Positions 37,761-51,603 are shown, counted from the stretch's first letter. The stretch is 64,000 nt of DNA from Embiotoca jacksoni (GCA_022577435.1 JAKOON010000039.1:840501-904500), one strand, 5' to 3'. The notes: generated by a model from the letters alone, not told the origin. Numbers and translations: made by a program.

Positions 37761-38246
37761 ATAATCAAGGACACGCAAACGCAGTACAGCCACTTAGATT
37801 AGCTAAAAAGTGCTTCTGAACAACGGCTGTCATTATTCCTGCGCCGTTCCTGGCAACCTTGAGAGTCCAGAGATAACGAGAGGTTCAAAAACACAAGTTC
37901 CCACTTAGAAAACGAGAAGATTCTCTTCTGCATTACGGTCACTATTATAACCATTTCCGTTTCATTCGGGTCAAGCTGATTCACGTTCAAAACGTATCAG
38001 AGATCATGGAGTACCACAAGCTGAATTTGATAAGAATTCAATAATCATGTCAGAGGAGAAATTCGAATCTGTAGATGGCAGAAGAATATCACAGATCTTT
38101 TTGGTATTTGTACGGAATAGAAGTGATCGATAGATCCAACATGCACTCCTCTGTTGCTATCATCTCCTCATGTGGCTTAATGCTTTTGGAATAATGCCTG
38201 GTGCTACATCAGCACCAGTGTGCAGTCATCAAACTGTAACTCTTAC

Positions 38247-38307
38247 CAATGATTAACTTTCCAGGCTTGTTAAATACCAGGTTTCTAATCAGCGTTACCA
38301 GCTGGTC
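38247..38307 (-). CDS. Candidate small internal exon
   Basis: On the minus strand a strong acceptor (ctccctcgtgtttctgtccag) and donor (CATTG|GTAAGAG) enclose 61 bp. Two frames are closed. The open one enters in phase 0 and leaves in phase 1, encoding DQLVTLIRNLVFNKPG followed by KLIIG. The alternation of Leu/Ile/Val with polar residues looks like an amphipathic helix of a folded domain, which is unusual for a chance frame. The entry phase equals the exit phase of the 52226-52314 candidate, and the exit phase equals the entry of 3295-3405 and 605-849. No domain family was recognised. Short length limits the strength of the evidence. Confidence 0.35.
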
Positions 38308-40599
38308 CTGGACAGAAACACGAGGGAGCAGCGATTGAGGTTGAATAAAATGACATGTTTCTCTCCTCTTCCGTCAAAATTAATCCAAGTATATTTGTAT
38401 AGTCCAGTATCAGGTACAATGTCAACAAGCCCAAGATAGTGTTGTTAGTCAACGCAACTCTCCAAGAAGACAAGGAAAACCTATCCAGAAAAAACAACAA
38501 CTTTAGGAGCGACAGATCTCTTTTTTTGTCGATGCAATATGAGTTCAATAAGTTACCATAGTTGACTCCTTAATTTGATTTAGGCATTATAGCCCAATGT
38601 GGAAATAGAAGTAATTTCTCTATTGCAGCCTGTGCAGTTTGGAACTCCAACGATGAGTATTTTTTTTTACATACAAGTCTTGCCTGTGTAGCTTTAAAGT
38701 CAACAGAAATTTTCAAAAATTCTCTTTTAACAGCAGAAGCTTCCTCTCATCTTCCTGTCTCTACTGGTGCACGTTATTCCCAGCTCCTCTCTTCGTCAGT
38801 ACAGTCATTACACTGTATGTCTTAAAAAAAAAAAAAAAACACCCCACGATGGCCGAGACAGCTCATTTCCTACATTTCCAGCTTGTTGTCACTGCAGGGT
38901 GACCCGATGTAAAGTCCTGTCCTTGAACACGACGGCTATATTCAGAGAGCAGTGACATCACCATCCGGATCTGAACTCAGACATTGACAGTTCTTAATTT
39001 ATTGTGGAAGCGCCGCAAAGTCTGCCAGCAGTTCGGTGCCAAGTTTTTATTTCTGTACAACTCAAATGAGCAGATATTATCTTTGACATCATTATCATAC
39101 ATTGATCAAATGAAGCCGCGGGCCAAAATTATCCTCAGCTCTCCTCCTCGTCAGGAGGGCAAATTGGGAATGAATTCTTTAACGCTGCTGCGATCTCAGT
39201 CAGATTTGTGTCAGCGCTGCATACGTTCGACATACTTGGAAATGTTAACGTTATCTGCTGTTAACTTTTGTCTCAGGCTGCTCGTGTGTGGGAGCGCTCG
39301 CACGTCACTTTTCTTGCATTTTATGTCAGCCATAAAAAATAATTGATTCCCTGAAGACGAGGAGCTGGTGAGCCGCAGTGACTGTCCACTTTCACACGGA
39401 CGCTGAGCCGTAACTTGATCAACCGTCTCACGGCAGCTTTCAAATCAAACCTTTCAATGCGAGGTATTCAGACCTGGTTAGTCACACGCAAAACTCATGT
39501 TCGAGCAAGTCCAGCTGGTTCATCTTCTCAGTGTAATATCAAGACGAAGAGAAGAAGGGCATCTTTCTCTCCTATAGTCACCTATACACACTGCTTTCCG
39601 CGAGAAGCTGAATTACTGCAGTGCGGGCCTCACATCTCGATGTGTGTGTGCCGTGCGTGGGCGGCTGCCTACGCTGGGAAGATATGAAATTCGGCTTTGT
39701 CAAAATTGAAAATTATAATACATTTGATATGTCTGCCTTTGCCTTTAGCACATTCTGTACAATTGATGTGAAACACTCAGAGATGAGTGTGGGTAGCACA
39801 TGTTTTCCTCTACTGTTACAATAATTTGTTATGAAAATGTGGAAACACCATTTACATGGCTTCCGTGTTTAGGTATTCACCTCAGTAAAGTAAGACTGTT
39901 GTGCTTGAGCTAATTGTTTATTACTTGCGGTGTATATTAGCATTTTAATTCAGATCATTTTTTAGTTTTGGGGACTTTTTCAGGACTCAAAAAAACAGTA
40001 CGTCGGTGCAATACATTAATTTAACACGACATTTGTCAGACATAAATACAAAATTTCTAAAAAATTTCTAAAATGAATCAGTTCTCTGTCTTCTTTCTGG
40101 TTTTAACTGCATTGTTCACATAATGTGCTATTTCTGTCCTCAGCACACCTCCAACGTAGCTTACAGTCAATTAAAGTGGCTTCTATGAGTATGAGAAGAA
40201 TCTGCTATGACACTTTTATTGGGACTCCATCTTGGCTACAAAAAATATTCATTTCATTACTGGTGGAGTCTTTGGCACTTTGGCTATCATTGCCACTTAG
40301 GGAAAAAAAATGTTTCCTTTTCACTCCACTGGTTGCGGAGTCAAAGTCATTATTTGATGTTTTTACCTGATCTACCAGGAGAGGCAGCATGTTAGCCCTC
40401 GAGATTCTGATCAGGAGGATGCAACAGAGACAAGAGCACTCTTAAATAGATTGGTGCAGAGCCAAACAAGACCATGAACCCTCCATAAATAAACTACCAA
40501 CTCTCAAGAAGGACAGCAACACAATGATACGGAAGTGATAGGGGTTTGATCAGGTACTGTAGGTCCTTGTCATCGACAGAAAACTGGGAGAAAGACAGT
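38308..40599. other. Non-coding stretch
   Basis: No gene is supported. It contains A17 (38823-38839), a mixed block at about 39000-39330 with a 120-codon frame lacking splice signals, and a short local duplication (aatttctaaaaa near 40050-40073). Otherwise AT-rich. Confidence 0.45.
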
Positions 40600-40850
40600 A
40601 TTGAACCAAAACATCATGGCCGCCCCTGTGTGCTATCAGGCACCAAGATGGTGGCAGCAGGTCCTTTAAGTTGTATTGTCGGATCCACCGCACGGTCCGC
40701 CCTCAGCTCGTCCACATATCTGGTCACTTTTGGCTCCAAATCATTCCGAACAACCAAGATGGCGATGGCCAAAGTCCGAACTCGATGCTTCGTAATGGCA
40801 TTTCACAAACCAACGGGTGACATCGCAGTTGGTTGCCCCTTGGCATCTGA
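40600..40850. mobile_element. Degenerate teleost interspersed repeat fragment
   Basis: The segment with accaagatggcgatggcc, aactcgatgcttcgtaatgg and cacaaaccaacgggtgacat closely resembles a dispersed sequence I know from many teleost genomes (aagatggcg..., cacaaaccaatgggtgacgt...). The match covers about 110 bases at 40750-40850 and is less certain upstream. It explains the 162-codon plus-strand frame here, which is not a host gene. Family name not assigned. Confidence 0.6.
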
Positions 40851-42494
40851 ACACACCCTCTCTTGTTTGTGGTCCTTCCTCCGACCATTCAGGAGGAACT
40901 CACAAAGGCTGACTCGAAGCACCCCACGAACCTTCCTGTTTCCCAGATGCAGAAAGTCACTCGTAACCACAACAATCGTCTCTCGACTACGGAAACAGAC
41001 AATACTGTATATCCCAGGCATTCGCCATAGTTAAAGAGATAATCAAAGTTATTCACTCTGTTAGTAATCACAATGCCTTGGCTCATCAGTGTATCTATAT
41101 AGATTTATATAAAGCTACATATACACTCCAGTCTTGTTTGCACCACTATTTTGGTGTTGGATGGACAATCTTCCCCTCACAGACAGTCCAATTAAGGCAG
41201 TAAATGCCAGTGCAATTTTTGTCTCGATTCTTTAATTGTTTCCTTGCCATTTGGAGCCACTTGTTTACATCGGTTGCCTTGTGTAGCTTTTATTGTTGCC
41301 GGAGATATTTTCCCATGACAATAATTGTCCCTGAAGAGTCCCTGAAGAGCCACGCGGGTGCTTTGGCACTCTCCTGAAGTAGCTTTTTCATTCTGCTGCA
41401 ACACTTTCTCATTACTTTGTAAAAACCTCATGCGCCAATTCCTTCTCAGCATAAGTGGGACTGGATTAAACACGAGTTTCTACCTGTTCAATAATAAAGC
41501 TGTATTGTGCCAATGTTTTCCTTTCACGTTAAATAAGACATAACTCAAGGACTATGTGCTCATCTTATTCGTCACTGCCTTATGCAATAGCAACTGAAAA
41601 CCTTATACAATATTTAGTTTAGGTGTTAAAAACCTTAAAATAATTGAAAGACTAAAATAGATATTCTGTACTTCTGTTTCTGTATTATTACTCTCACATG
41701 GATTGATCAAATACAACTTTTCTGTGTTGAGTGGAGCCCCATGCCTTTCTGTTAGCCCAGGTTAGATATCAATTAAAAATCTAAAGTTATGCTACCAAGA
41801 AAATAAATGTTAGCGCTTGAGTGGCACATTCAAATGTGATCCATTTTCAAAACTGAATCCAAAGTGTATCATATTTGTAACGATCTTTTGATGTCTGACA
41901 AACATTAAAAAAAAAAAAAAAAACTACCTGAGGCTACAACCAGAAAATGAGAAATGAGAAAACACGTCTTTTTACAAGCTCTTGGAAAGACTGGAGGCTC
42001 GCAGTCAGAAGTGGGTCAAAGTTGAATGAGGACATTCACACGACTGAAGTTCAGCTGGTTTTACTGCTCAGGGGGAGAAAAAAAAAATGTTTCCAATTCC
42101 TAATTTTAAATGTCTGAGAATCACTTAAAGCTGCCTTATTTATGAATATTAATAAATTTGCCTTTACATTTTAGCCTGGACTCTATACGTACAGTGATTT
42201 GATCGACTACAATCTGATGTTCACTGTCAGACGAGGCTGGCTCGGCAGTGATGAGGAACAGCAGCCTCTCCCACAATAACAGCATCGCTGCCTTAATATT
42301 GCATTTCAAACATCCTCGCATGACTTGGAGAGACTCGCAGGTGTGTGCTTCACACATCAGCAGGCCATCAAAGAATATCATCATCCTGTGCAGCAGTGTC
42401 AGCGTATGCATCAGTATTTTGTAGAAGTATTTCACAACAGTTTTCAACTGTGACTTTCAGGGCTCCCCGGCTGACTAATGCCTGGTTAGATACT

Positions 42495-42497
<3 letters not shown>

Positions 42498-42564
<67 letters not shown>
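42498..42564. repeat. (AT)n microsatellite, about 33 units
   Basis: Sixty-seven bases of perfect AT alternation. It is self-complementary and able to extrude a cruciform. Probably polymorphic and prone to assembly length error. Confidence 0.98.
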
Positions 42565-42570
<6 letters not shown>

Positions 42571-44993
42571 CAGGGCTTACAAAGTGGGAGGGGTAACTCT
42601 AACGGGGCACTAACAAACACATCAAAACTGGGTATCTAAAAATTGTCATGCACCCTGTGAATTCCCTCAGTCTGTGGTAGATAATTATGATGCTTTTATT
42701 CTGCTCACTCTTCTCTTCTCAACCGTTATTAATCCATTTTAGAGAGAGGACATCATGACAGATGGGATACTTCTCGTGCTCATGTCCTCCCACTCTGATT
42801 GCAGCGACCCATCCATACCGCCCAGGGGGCCATATGTGCACTAGTCCTCCTTGAAGGAGCGCAGGGAAGGGGCATGGAGACACGCCAGAGCACAGTCGCC
42901 TTGTTTCCAACACAATGACAAACACGGGCTTTGTCACCATTCAAGGCAATTAACCTGCAGGGTTTTCTTTTGTTGTCTCTTAACACACTTTCTATGTTTC
43001 ACAATCCTGATTAAATTTTGTCAGAAGTTAAAACGAAAGGTGGCGTTTTTTTTAATGTGTCCAATTCCTGTGTCGTTTTTTGTGTTTTGTTGCCAGAAGC
43101 GATGGTTTTACCGAAGCACTCTGTACTGACCTCGGCCCTGATGGGAACCACAGGATTCTGCTGTGAAAAAAATGTTCATTGGCAAGAATCCAGGGCTGCC
43201 CCGTCATGGCAGAAGAGCTATTATGGACCATTTCCAGCAACGTGTGCCGTTTCTATTGACCTCAGTCGTCTCCTGCACTCGTCAGGGCCACACTGGAGTG
43301 CTCCTACTGAAGGGACAGGTTGGCTCTTATCTCTAATGTACAATATCTTAGGGTGAAGTGGAACTAGCAGAGGAGAGGGTTTGAACAGGTGAATTTGCAT
43401 CAATCCGCTGGGTCTCTGCAGGAGGCCCCACTCTGGCTTTGCTTCCTCTGAGAAGACGCTCAGAAGATTGGAGCGAAGGAAGTAGGTCAAAGGACCGATA
43501 TCATGTCACGAGTGCAAATTGCGCTTCTGTCCACTAACTGCAAGAAATCAGATTGAAATGTTCATGGCACTGAAAGTGAGAGTTGTTATTAAATGCATCT
43601 CCTCGGCTGTGGCCTCATGGATCTAACTTATCATGTAAAAAGATCACATTACATCCCAGAAAAGCTGCATTAGTAAGGAAACTCTGATTTAAAGTGGAAC
43701 TTCCAAACACTAAAGCCATCCCAAACTAAATAAATGAACCTTTTGGTGGCTTTTCAGTCTCACTTCATCAGAAGTTACAGGAGCAAACTGCTCCAGTCAG
43801 CTGGGTCCGTTGTGTGAGATACTGTTCCAATTGCCTCAAATGTAGTTCCCTTTGTAGAGCATGTATTGCTCCTGGTATTTGGAAACCACCACTCACCACT
43901 CAGAATAAATTAATCATACTGTAACAACATTAAAGTATATATACATTCTGTTATTTTGCCGTCTCAAAATAATCAGGTGTTTTGTTGATATAACGCCATC
44001 GCGTGATTGCTTAAATTAGAAACTCACGCAGACACAGTGACTAAGGAAATGGTCGCGTTTTTTTTTTTTTCTTTCTGGACCAGAAGGTGACAGTTATGTA
44101 AATGCAGCATCCTAATCTGTCACTAGCACTCCTGCAGGATGGATATTTTGACAGCATGACAGACTTGAGCCTTCTATTTTTGGGAGATAGCTGCAACTGT
44201 CACAAACACTGACTGAACTGTCTTGCAACTGGAGAAAGATTATGTTTCGGGGCATATTCTTATTTAAGCTCCAACAGTTTAATAGACCAAAGGGAATGCC
44301 GTTCATACACTGGTTTAGGGCTGCAGCTGATGAGTATTTCCATCATTAATCTATCTGTATATTGTTCTTTTGACTGTTTTTCAGAATGTAGGAAAGGTGA
44401 AAAAAGATGATTGTTTCCTTGCAACTATCTAAAGACATTTTCTACGAGTTTTTGCCTTGAATAGAGGTACAAACCATTTGCATGTTGTTACAGGAAGTGT
44501 CCGTATCAACGAGAGATAAACTCCACTCAACCGTGGGCCACTACTTCCAGTACTGCAGTAATTTCAGGGCAAATTTTTATCCTTTTTTTTTTTTCTCCAA
44601 CGGTAGAATGACAGATAATACAAAGGACCTAATTTTCAGGAGCACAACACCCCCTATAAGTTTAACAATTAATGTAATGCTTTTGACAAACTACCCTCTC
44701 AGCACACTCCTGGCAGAGTTGGGCTGAGAAAACAGAAAAAAAAACCTAAATGGCCATCGAATACTTTGAGTGCACTGTTAGAATCAACTTTCATAACTGT
44801 TATGGCTCATCATCACTAACGCATTACCTGCCAATATTTACAGTGTGACAGGATTTTACACCACACTTAGGACATTTTCTCATCATTAGTCTACATGCGG
44901 ATCTTTTGAACTCTGCTTCCACATGCGCTGTGATCACCTAAATGACTCTGACCCATCGATAGCTCGTATTCTCCCCAGCAGATGCAGAGAGTG

Positions 44994-45023
44994 CAATTAC
45001 TGCTCACACAATTACTGCTCACA
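44994..45023. repeat. Exact 15-bp tandem duplication
   Basis: The unit caattactgctcaca occurs twice back to back without mismatch. Each copy holds a CAATTA homeodomain-type core and lies in mixed-composition sequence. Confidence 0.9.
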
Positions 45024-47599
45024 GCAGGCCGGCGGGTTCCATTTCTGTCTAACATGTTCTCTCAAAAAAAAAAAAGGAGAAAAAAAATCTCCACAGCTCT
45101 GCAGAAATGAAGGAATGCTCTTTGGGGGCATTTTAAGCTGTCAAAATGGAAAATAATGTGTGTGAACTTTGATCCTGGAGGCCCTGACATGGAGATTTCA
45201 GCATGTGATTGACAGATGCAAATATGGAGGTATTTTATGGATGTTTTTTATGCCAAAAATAATTAATAATTTGAATTTTCATCCAAGAGCAAACACTACT
45301 GCAGATTCCTGCTTTGGTAAATATTAATTCTCTTCTCACTGAGCTCTGAAGGATTCGGGGCTATTTTGGGCTTTTATGACCAGGTTCTCAGGTGGAAAAT
45401 ACTCCAGAGGAATGAGGGTGTTTTTGCTCATATTATTAATCAAACCAACAATGCATCCAAAGAAGCCACTGGCACAGAATGTACTTTTTTTTTGCCCCTC
45501 AACGACACTCTGCTGACCAATTTCCCATCACTTGCTCTGACTCACCCCATTTTGAAGAAGCAGCACGCTGACTTTATTACCGTGGCACTGGCAGACAGGG
45601 ACTCATAAAGCTGACGGGTGTGATAACTCGTCCCCTACCTTGTCATGGCTCGGAGAGGAGGATGGAACAAAGGTGTGATGGAGAAGGGCATGAAGCCATC
45701 ATCCAGCGGTGTGCTCAATGGGTTTTCCCAGTGACACCCTGTCGCTCTAGATTTAAAGACTAAGGGGAAGGCCCAGACAGGAAGGGCTGATGGAGTGCTG
45801 GAGATGCAAACGGGGCCGGTGTACCTTGGTGTTTACGTCTGGCTGTGCACGTCTCAGAAGAGCAGTTTGTTCTCTTGACTGAGGCACTTTTAAGGGCTTG
45901 GGTTGAGAAGGGGCAGTGTCCCTCTCCTGCTTTATGTCAAGCCTTCTTTTCCCATCAATAGATAAATTGAAAAGTGCAGACATTTTCAGGTTTTCAACAA
46001 AGTCTATTCATTTTTTATATCATTATTAATGTTAAATCATGTCATAATTATTTAATGAGGGCACCTATAGAATATTCACCTGCCGAGGCAGATAAACAGA
46101 ATATACTCTCCCCCTGAGCTCAATTTCAACTCAGAATAAATCAAAACCCTCACATACACACTGTAAATTACAGGTACAGCAACAATAAGAGCAGCATTTC
46201 TTCTGCTAACACAAAGCCAAATGTTAAGTGCAAAATTTGCTGTAAGATCAAATGTTCCCGGTGTAACACGGAAGTCATGAATACACCATTCCCCATACAA
46301 GGAATAAGAACGTAATGAGACATGACGTGTCAGCGATATGTGCAAAGTCAACTTTACTGATTTACGATTTTTCTTAATTTATTCTAAGTTATTGGTCAGT
46401 TTGAACCTGCTTGGGTTAGAATTGGATAAACAGGCATAGTTAAGAGTAACAGCTGTGACTGTTAGTCAAAGACTGAATGTGAATTCTGGTTTCGGCAAAT
46501 ATCATTAACACAATCGCAAGAGGCCATTGTCTAAGAAGTAGACATTTTAAAGTATGTTACAACAAGTACAAATTATGCTGTTATTTCTGTTATTGTTTAT
46601 TCCGGACTATTGATTTATGATCCCCCACAATAGTTTCCGTTGCGGATAAATATGAATAAACTTGTGTGATATTGGTTAAAGCTTCGACTCGCGGGTCACA
46701 AAATTCTGAGTAACTGAGCAGTTTAAGAGGTCATTGCTGGTGGGTGGCTATCATCTCCTGTTCGCAGCTCTGGAAGTTTGCTTGGGGGTATTGTTGACCT
46801 CTGCGCTGACACAAACTTATTGCTGGTGTAAATCACACCACAGCCAAACACCACTCCTGCCCTCTCGGCATGAATATTTAAACAAGTGTACATACCACGC
46901 TGCCGTACGTTGTCTGGAATATCACAGCTTGCCTGAAGTTATATTTAAGTTATGCCTTTGTCTCAAGAACTTTGGACACTTTAATTTACATTTGCTCTGC
47001 ATTCCGACACGTTGTGTACGTTCCGAGGATATTTTGGAGGAGAAAACCTCCGCAAGAAACACCTGCTCTGTGCACTTGGAGCTGTTTTCCGTGTGAGGGT
47101 TACTGGGGACACAGAAGTGACGGGGTGTATCCACACTAATGCATCTCTGCTCACAGACAGATGACACACCTCCAGACCTATCTGTTCATTTACCTCCACA
47201 ATCAAGATTCACGGCTCTATTTTCCATTGGCCTGTTTGCCAGAGGTGCTCGGTTTTCCTCAGTGTTAAATGAATTAAATGGGCGGGCTGCCAGAAACACT
47301 GCAGCACGTCTCGGTCTTGCGTAGCTACGGGCAGAAACTCGCAGTGCTTTCGCATGTTGCCTGCAGCTGATGCAGAGTGATGGATTTTGGTTTCTGTGAC
47401 CTCAATTTCGAAAGGTCAATCTGTTAATGTCAAGATAATAAGAAAAAATATTAATATTGCCTTTAAATTTTAATTTCCAAAAAGTATTACCTTTAAATGC
47501 CAGTGCAGACTCCCCCACCCGAGTGCCCAAAAAAAGTTACTAAAGAAGTCGCTGTGATAAGCTGGAATAAGAAACCTCGGCTCTGCATGACTGCCTCTG

Positions 47600-47800
47600 T
47601 CGACGGCAGCATACGGAGGCCCGGCGCCGGCCAGGTGGCTCTTACATCTGGCCCATTAGCTCTCGACCACTGCAATGATTCTCCACGCCACTGAGAGCCT
47701 GTTGAAATAATATCATCAGGACCTGTAAGTGCCGAAGGCCGCCTTGCCCATTGCCTGCTCAGAATAGCGCGTCGCAGCCACACTCTGAATGTGACCTGTC
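47600..47800. promoter_or_regulatory. Conserved-element-like block
   Basis: GC-balanced repeat-free sequence containing ctggcccattagctctcg and gttgaaataatatcatcagg. No open frame with splice sites on either strand. Candidate enhancer by composition. Confidence 0.25.
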
Positions 47801-48901
47801 AGCTCCGAGACCACATCCAGTCCTGAAAGGAATATCTTGCAAAACTGTGAGGCCGCTGCACCGCTGAACTCGAGTTTAATACAGTGATGCAATATGGATC
47901 TGATCAAATTAATGCAGCGTCAAAAAGTTTAGCCAACAGAAAAAGTTAATTTGATAGTCGATTTTCATTTATCGAGCAGAAATGCCAGTTCCGGCTCATC
48001 AGCTATGGGGATATATAGATTTTCTGTTTTATATCATCGGAAATGAAATAATCTCAACAGTCAGAAAAAGAACGTTCACAGCCATCAACAGCGACATGGC
48101 CCATCCAAGGCCTCATCTTACGAGGCCTCTCGCTGTATGACAACAACAACAACTAGTGTTAAAAGCTGCAGTCGTAACACAACTGAATGCCCAAAACTGG
48201 GAACGTAGCACAAAATCACAGCCATAAAGTCCAGCTGAACAGATGAAGACAAATCACATGCACGGTCTATTTATAGTTCTTCTGTTGCAGCTAATGTAAT
48301 ACATGATGCAACTTATAAATCTCTCACAAGTCAAATAAACCAGTCATACAAAGTTTTGTTTTGTGCATTTTACAATGCACAAAGGCAACTATGCATCTCT
48401 CTGATCACAAGAATAAAGATTATAAAACGTTGAAGTACTGAAGCTCACCTTTAAATACTTTAACACATATCTTTTTGTTGAATAAACTCAGCCTGTCTGT
48501 GGTGCAGCAAAAGCCCAGTAGTATTTTTCACTCAGGTGGAGCAGCTGAGTTTAAATAATGTATGTTTTTGTCTGGGACCTCAGCCGAGATAATCTGGAGA
48601 CACGTCTGTCTCTCGTGAATTGTGTGTCCCTGTCAGGTCACGGTAGTTAACGCGAACAAAACACCCAGGTCTTTGGCCTTTACTTTTCCCGTCTCCACTC
48701 CCCTGACTCTCAGGGACAAACCCCCACCTCCAAAAAGCATGCCTCTTGCCCTGAGCACTGCACCGAGTGACACATTCTATCCATCAACTGCTGCACTGCA
48801 ACATACGAAGCAAAAAAGTGCAGGGACGGCAAATTTTTCATGCATATGATATTCGGGCTACAGCACATCCGCCTACTTTAACCCAGGAGAGCGAACAGAG
48901 G

Positions 48902-48929
48902 AGGAGGGAGGGGAGGGGAGGGGAGGGGG
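48902..48929 (+). repeat. G-quadruplex-prone G-rich tract
   Basis: Runs of G3, G4, G4, G4 and G5 are separated by single A (gggaggggaggggaggggag...). This gives four or more runs with one-base loops, a very stable quadruplex pattern. It is followed directly by a TG-rich stretch. Confidence 0.85.
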
Positions 48930-50754
48930 CTATGTGTGTGCGTGTGTTTGAAGATGGATTATCAGATCACGTCATAAGAGAAGCCGCTATGAGCAAGCAG
49001 CAATTTCAGAAGAAGGCACTCAGAGTGAGTGGAGTGTGCGGGGAGAGGAATACAGATGCTCATTTGGTACGAAGAGTTTATTTTCTTGTCAACAGGAGAA
49101 TACTGTGTATTAGTGCTGTCAAATACTGGCAACCCCAAGCTAAAAGGCACTCTTTGTTCTCATGAGGAATTATAGAAATAGATTTCATGGCCTTAAATTT
49201 GAAATTATAGAGCCGCTCACATATTCACAGATAAGTGGTAATAACGCAGATGAATTTTTGCTTTCGTCTGTTTGGTTTTCGCGATAAATTTTCTCGCAGC
49301 ACGGCCACTTTTGGCGTTTTAAAAATCTTCACTTCAGCACTGTGTTTTATGACTGTAATTCTATTGAGCAAAAAAAAAAATGAAATGCATAATTCAGGGA
49401 TGAACATGCTGCATTCATTTTACAAAAGGCGACTCAAGCCAAAGAGAGAGGAAAAAAGGGCAATCTGTGAATTGTTGCTGAATTTATCATGACTGATGAG
49501 GAACGTAGACATGAGATGCTGCTCAGTTGATCTCCTGCTGGCAACCAGTCTGTAAAAAACAAATACAATTCAAGAAAAAAAAAAAAAAAAGCAGCTGTTT
49601 TGTCCTTAAATGACAAGGCCCTGCTGATGAAGCTGTCCCTAAATAAAGAGGGAGCAGCATAATGAATGCTCAGGTCTCTGTCTTGCCAAAAACTGCATTA
49701 CAGTGCTCCTAATGGTTTCCCCTTGTCTGAATCAAACTATCTGCAGACGTGCTCCGAGTAAGAGTGAATTTAACTTCTAGTGAGGAATTGTGGGAAGGAA
49801 CTAGGGGTAGAAAAAAAAACCAAGAAAAAACAACAACGAGGTCCCACCAGATACATGACCCCATTCACAAACCACCGGTCGGGGCAGCCATTATCATAAG
49901 TTCTCTGAAATCAACGACAACATCCATCACATCCAAGGCTAGCAGCTCTCACTCAGCGCTGCTTTTTCATCTCAAGGACAGCATGTACCAAGGCGGCAGT
50001 AACGGCAGTGTGATTTCACAACTTTATAATTTCACCAAAATTGGTGCTTCAACTTGATGTCCTTTGAAAATGAACTGCATAGGTGGCTGCATAGAGAAAT
50101 ATATAACCACCACTGTGTTAGCTCTGGTCATGGCACGGTCAGTTCATGTTTCATGTGTGCAAACATCCATGACCGTGAATGATGTTCAAAATGTCTTCAC
50201 TCAGTGCTTTTATATTGCTCAAATTAAAAGGGAGCATTCTTATCTAATATATGCACAGACAGGCCAAAAGGTTGAAGCCAGGAAGTGATTAAAACACATT
50301 CATTCAACGCATTAACAGTCAGGGTGCAACTGAAGCTGCCATTTTCAATGTCCTTTTGGAAAGTAGTCTGACTGGAGCACACTATAAAGCCTGTGTGCTT
50401 TCTGGGCATCCAAAATATGAGTTCTGGCGGATGAAGTCTCGAAGCCAAACCCAGAACACAAACAATGAGCACTTGGTTGTCGAAGAAATTTGGATTTGGT
50501 TCCATTAAAAAGCTAAAAAAAACTGAACAATGAAAAAAATGCAGCCTGAAAATGTAACCAATTTGGAATATTTTAGTTTTATACCATGAATAAACTTTCA
50601 CCTTGTGAGTTTTATGTTGCGACCAGAAACGAGGTCTTGACCTTGAACAGTTTCCCGAGGCCTCCCGCCTGAAGCTGAATAAATTTGGAGGGTTACCGTT
50701 AATTTGATGCTGTGTCCATAGTTTGGAGTTTGTGTAATCATGAAACCAGACCTA

Positions 50755-51130
50755 TAAATCGAAGTACTGAACACTACAGCCTGACTGAATTATCAATTGA
50801 CCAATGTCATTCAGCCGATACTGGCCCACCAAAGATATATTGTATTGGGATATATGTACCGTATGTTATCAGATACGGACAATGATGTTTTTCTTTTCTT
50901 ATTTTTTTTTTTTTAACGAAGTATAATGCAGAAAATGTGTTTTTCTGTATTTATAATAATTACATCTCCGTTAAATTTGACTGTGTCAAAGCTCTGATGT
51001 CATTTCCGACATTTTATTGTTGTTTATCGTTAAACTGTGAAATCTCCTGCCTCTACATTTCAGTCGATATCAATATCAGCTTTTTTTTAACTTCTTAATA
51101 TCGGTATCAGCCAGTATCAGTCAACCTCTG
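50755..51130. mobile_element. Decayed teleost repeat of the 'tatcggtatcggcc' type
   Basis: The outer parts (cattcagccgatactggccc near 50807; aatatcggtatcagccagta near 51095-51120, followed by tcagtcaacctctg) resemble a dispersed teleost repeat. In fresh copies of it, as I know them, motifs such as ggccgatatatcgg and tcgacctct are intact. Here CpGs are largely lost, so the copy is old. No open frame remains. Probably a non-autonomous DNA element. Confidence 0.5.
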
Positions 51131-51588
51131 CTTAACTAACGTGGGAAATACAAGGTATTAAAATAGTCAAATGAGAGAATCAGTAATGTTCACTCAGTTT
51201 AGAAGTCGTCTTTTGGTCAAATATAATTCAAACTGGTCAAATTCCCGAGAATCAGTGAGCTGTTCAAAAAGCAACCTGAGGACAGGACTCTGAGTTTATT
51301 TTAAGGCAGGACTTGAGCTACGCAGAGGGGAAAGGAAGAGTTGAAATGTGTGGGCACATTTTAAATTGGATGATGTGAAAGATTTTAAATAACCTTGTGT
51401 GGCCACGGTGTTGCCGTCTCTCCCTTTGGCTCTGTCCTTATTCATGCTTCTCAGTACTCTAGTATTGTGATAACTGTGCCTTATATTTACATTTGCATCC
51501 CCCCCCCTACACAGATGGCGTTTGGATATGTAGCCCACACTTGATTGGCAACGCCTTATTAAAGTTAAACTTCAATATAGCTCAGGGC

Positions 51589-51603
51589 TTTTTTTTTTTT
51601 TTT
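51589..51603. repeat. Poly(T) run, T15
   Basis: Fifteen consecutive T. No retroelement structure was identified beside it. Confidence 0.85.

Larger units (their letters stand above)
26860..38246. other. Long non-coding stretch
   Basis: No gene was found. Simple sequence includes A19 (27058-27076), a G-run (28262-28271), a G-rich patch (29284-29300), C13 (31020-31032) and short CAA units (37287-37302). A ZNF143-like motif is at 29613-29628. Blocks at 31100-31340, 31690-32130, 34230-34370, 36140-36260 and 37590-37760 look like conserved elements. Otherwise AT-rich with frequent stops in all frames. Confidence 0.45.

Noticed and set aside
40546..41034. 162-codon plus-strand open frame
   Set aside because: It overlaps a degenerate teleost interspersed repeat; the frame is a by-product of that sequence.
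42170..42345. Plus-strand acceptor, open start and GTGTGT donor
   Set aside because: All frames meet stops before the donor and the donor is CA/TG-repeat-like; more likely non-coding.
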